Shown piece after piece: positions 21,565-21,687 of a stretch of DNA of 21,687 nt. The DNA comes from a virus: IMG/VR virus record IMGVR_UViG_3300006810_000471, positions 1-21,687 of that record; one strand, written 5' to 3'. Every line of letters begins with the position of its first letter. The first letter of the stretch is position 1. A program made the translations under genes and the position numbers. A model generated the notes under the pieces. That model was not told where the DNA came from. It did no database searches and saw only the letters and a list, made by a program, of their open reading frames with translations.

Positions 21565-21687
21565 CACTCTTCCACATTTAAAGGGTTGTCTAAAATCCTT
21601 TGTATACGCTCTTCCAAATCGTCACGCATCTCACGAAGTTCGTTGTCTATGTCTCTCAGACTGTCGTTGACCCGCTCTTCTAGGGCG
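21564..21687 (-). CDS. C-terminal end of an acidic coiled-coil protein (partial)
   Basis: Forty codons precede a TGA at 21564-21566 that overlaps the hub gene start. The visible part (ALEERVNDSLRDIDNELREM and on to ILDNPLNVEE) is a highly charged heptad-like helix, typical of a coiled coil. The start lies outside the window, so the full protein is unknown. It is probably another late structural or assembly gene. Confidence 0.7.
   Translation of the reverse strand, partial: ALEERVNDSLRDIDNELREMRDDLEERIQRILDNPLNVEE

Noticed and set aside
1-21687. Integrase, repressor-lysogeny module, tRNA genes, CRISPR arrays or IS ends
   Set aside because: No convincing example was seen on either strand. The HTH and ribbon-helix-helix proteins alone do not show lysogeny, and part of the genome is missing from the window.

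Overview
The window looks like about half of the genome of a tailed bacteriophage, probably short-tailed (podovirus-like) and probably from a marine or other aquatic bacterial host. Genes are packed with 1-23 bp overlaps (TAATG, ATGA, TGATG and TAGTG junctions). There is a complete phage replication set, followed by a run of large Gly/Ala/Gln-rich virion proteins of the kind seen in uncultured marine phages. I see no rRNA, tRNA, IS element, CRISPR array or integrase. Both ends are cut inside genes. Host and lifestyle cannot be fixed from this window.

Layout. (1) 1-790, minus: four small genes (a zinc-finger protein and three unknown proteins) read from a sigma70-like promoter at 818-847. (2) 903-1242, plus: a small helix-turn-helix protein and an overlapping CxxC protein, divergent from block 1 across a 112-bp regulatory gap. 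(3) 1208-8319, minus: the replication operon. In transcription order it holds a conserved early protein, an SSB-like acidic-tailed protein, a hairpin terminator, an archaeo-eukaryotic-type primase, a UvrD/Rep-like helicase, a zinc-ribbon protein, family A DNA polymerase, a ribbon-helix-helix protein and two small unknowns. It is driven by a promoter at 8371-8400. (4) 8417-9868, plus: one SNF2-family helicase, divergent from block 3 through overlapping promoters. (5) 9865-21687, minus: virion genes. In transcription order these are the end of a coiled-coil protein, a P22 gp10-like neck/tail hub protein, a 100-aa protein, a possible micro-ORF, and four large proteins (600, 386, 885 and 1245 aa) that look like ejection or tail-associated virion components.

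How it works together. Polymerase (3'-5' exonuclease plus polymerase), primase, an SF1 helicase and an SSB-like protein form a self-contained replisome core with no DnaB-type helicase visible. The polymerase has Leu where E. coli Pol I has Phe762. The terminator just upstream of the primase ribosome-binding site could keep SSB-like protein high and the enzymes low. The most unexpected signal is AGTTTCACGTGAAACA (9763-9778), a 14-bp perfect palindrome inside the SNF2 gene. It matches the bacterial chromosomal parS (ParB-binding) consensus at 15 of 16 positions.
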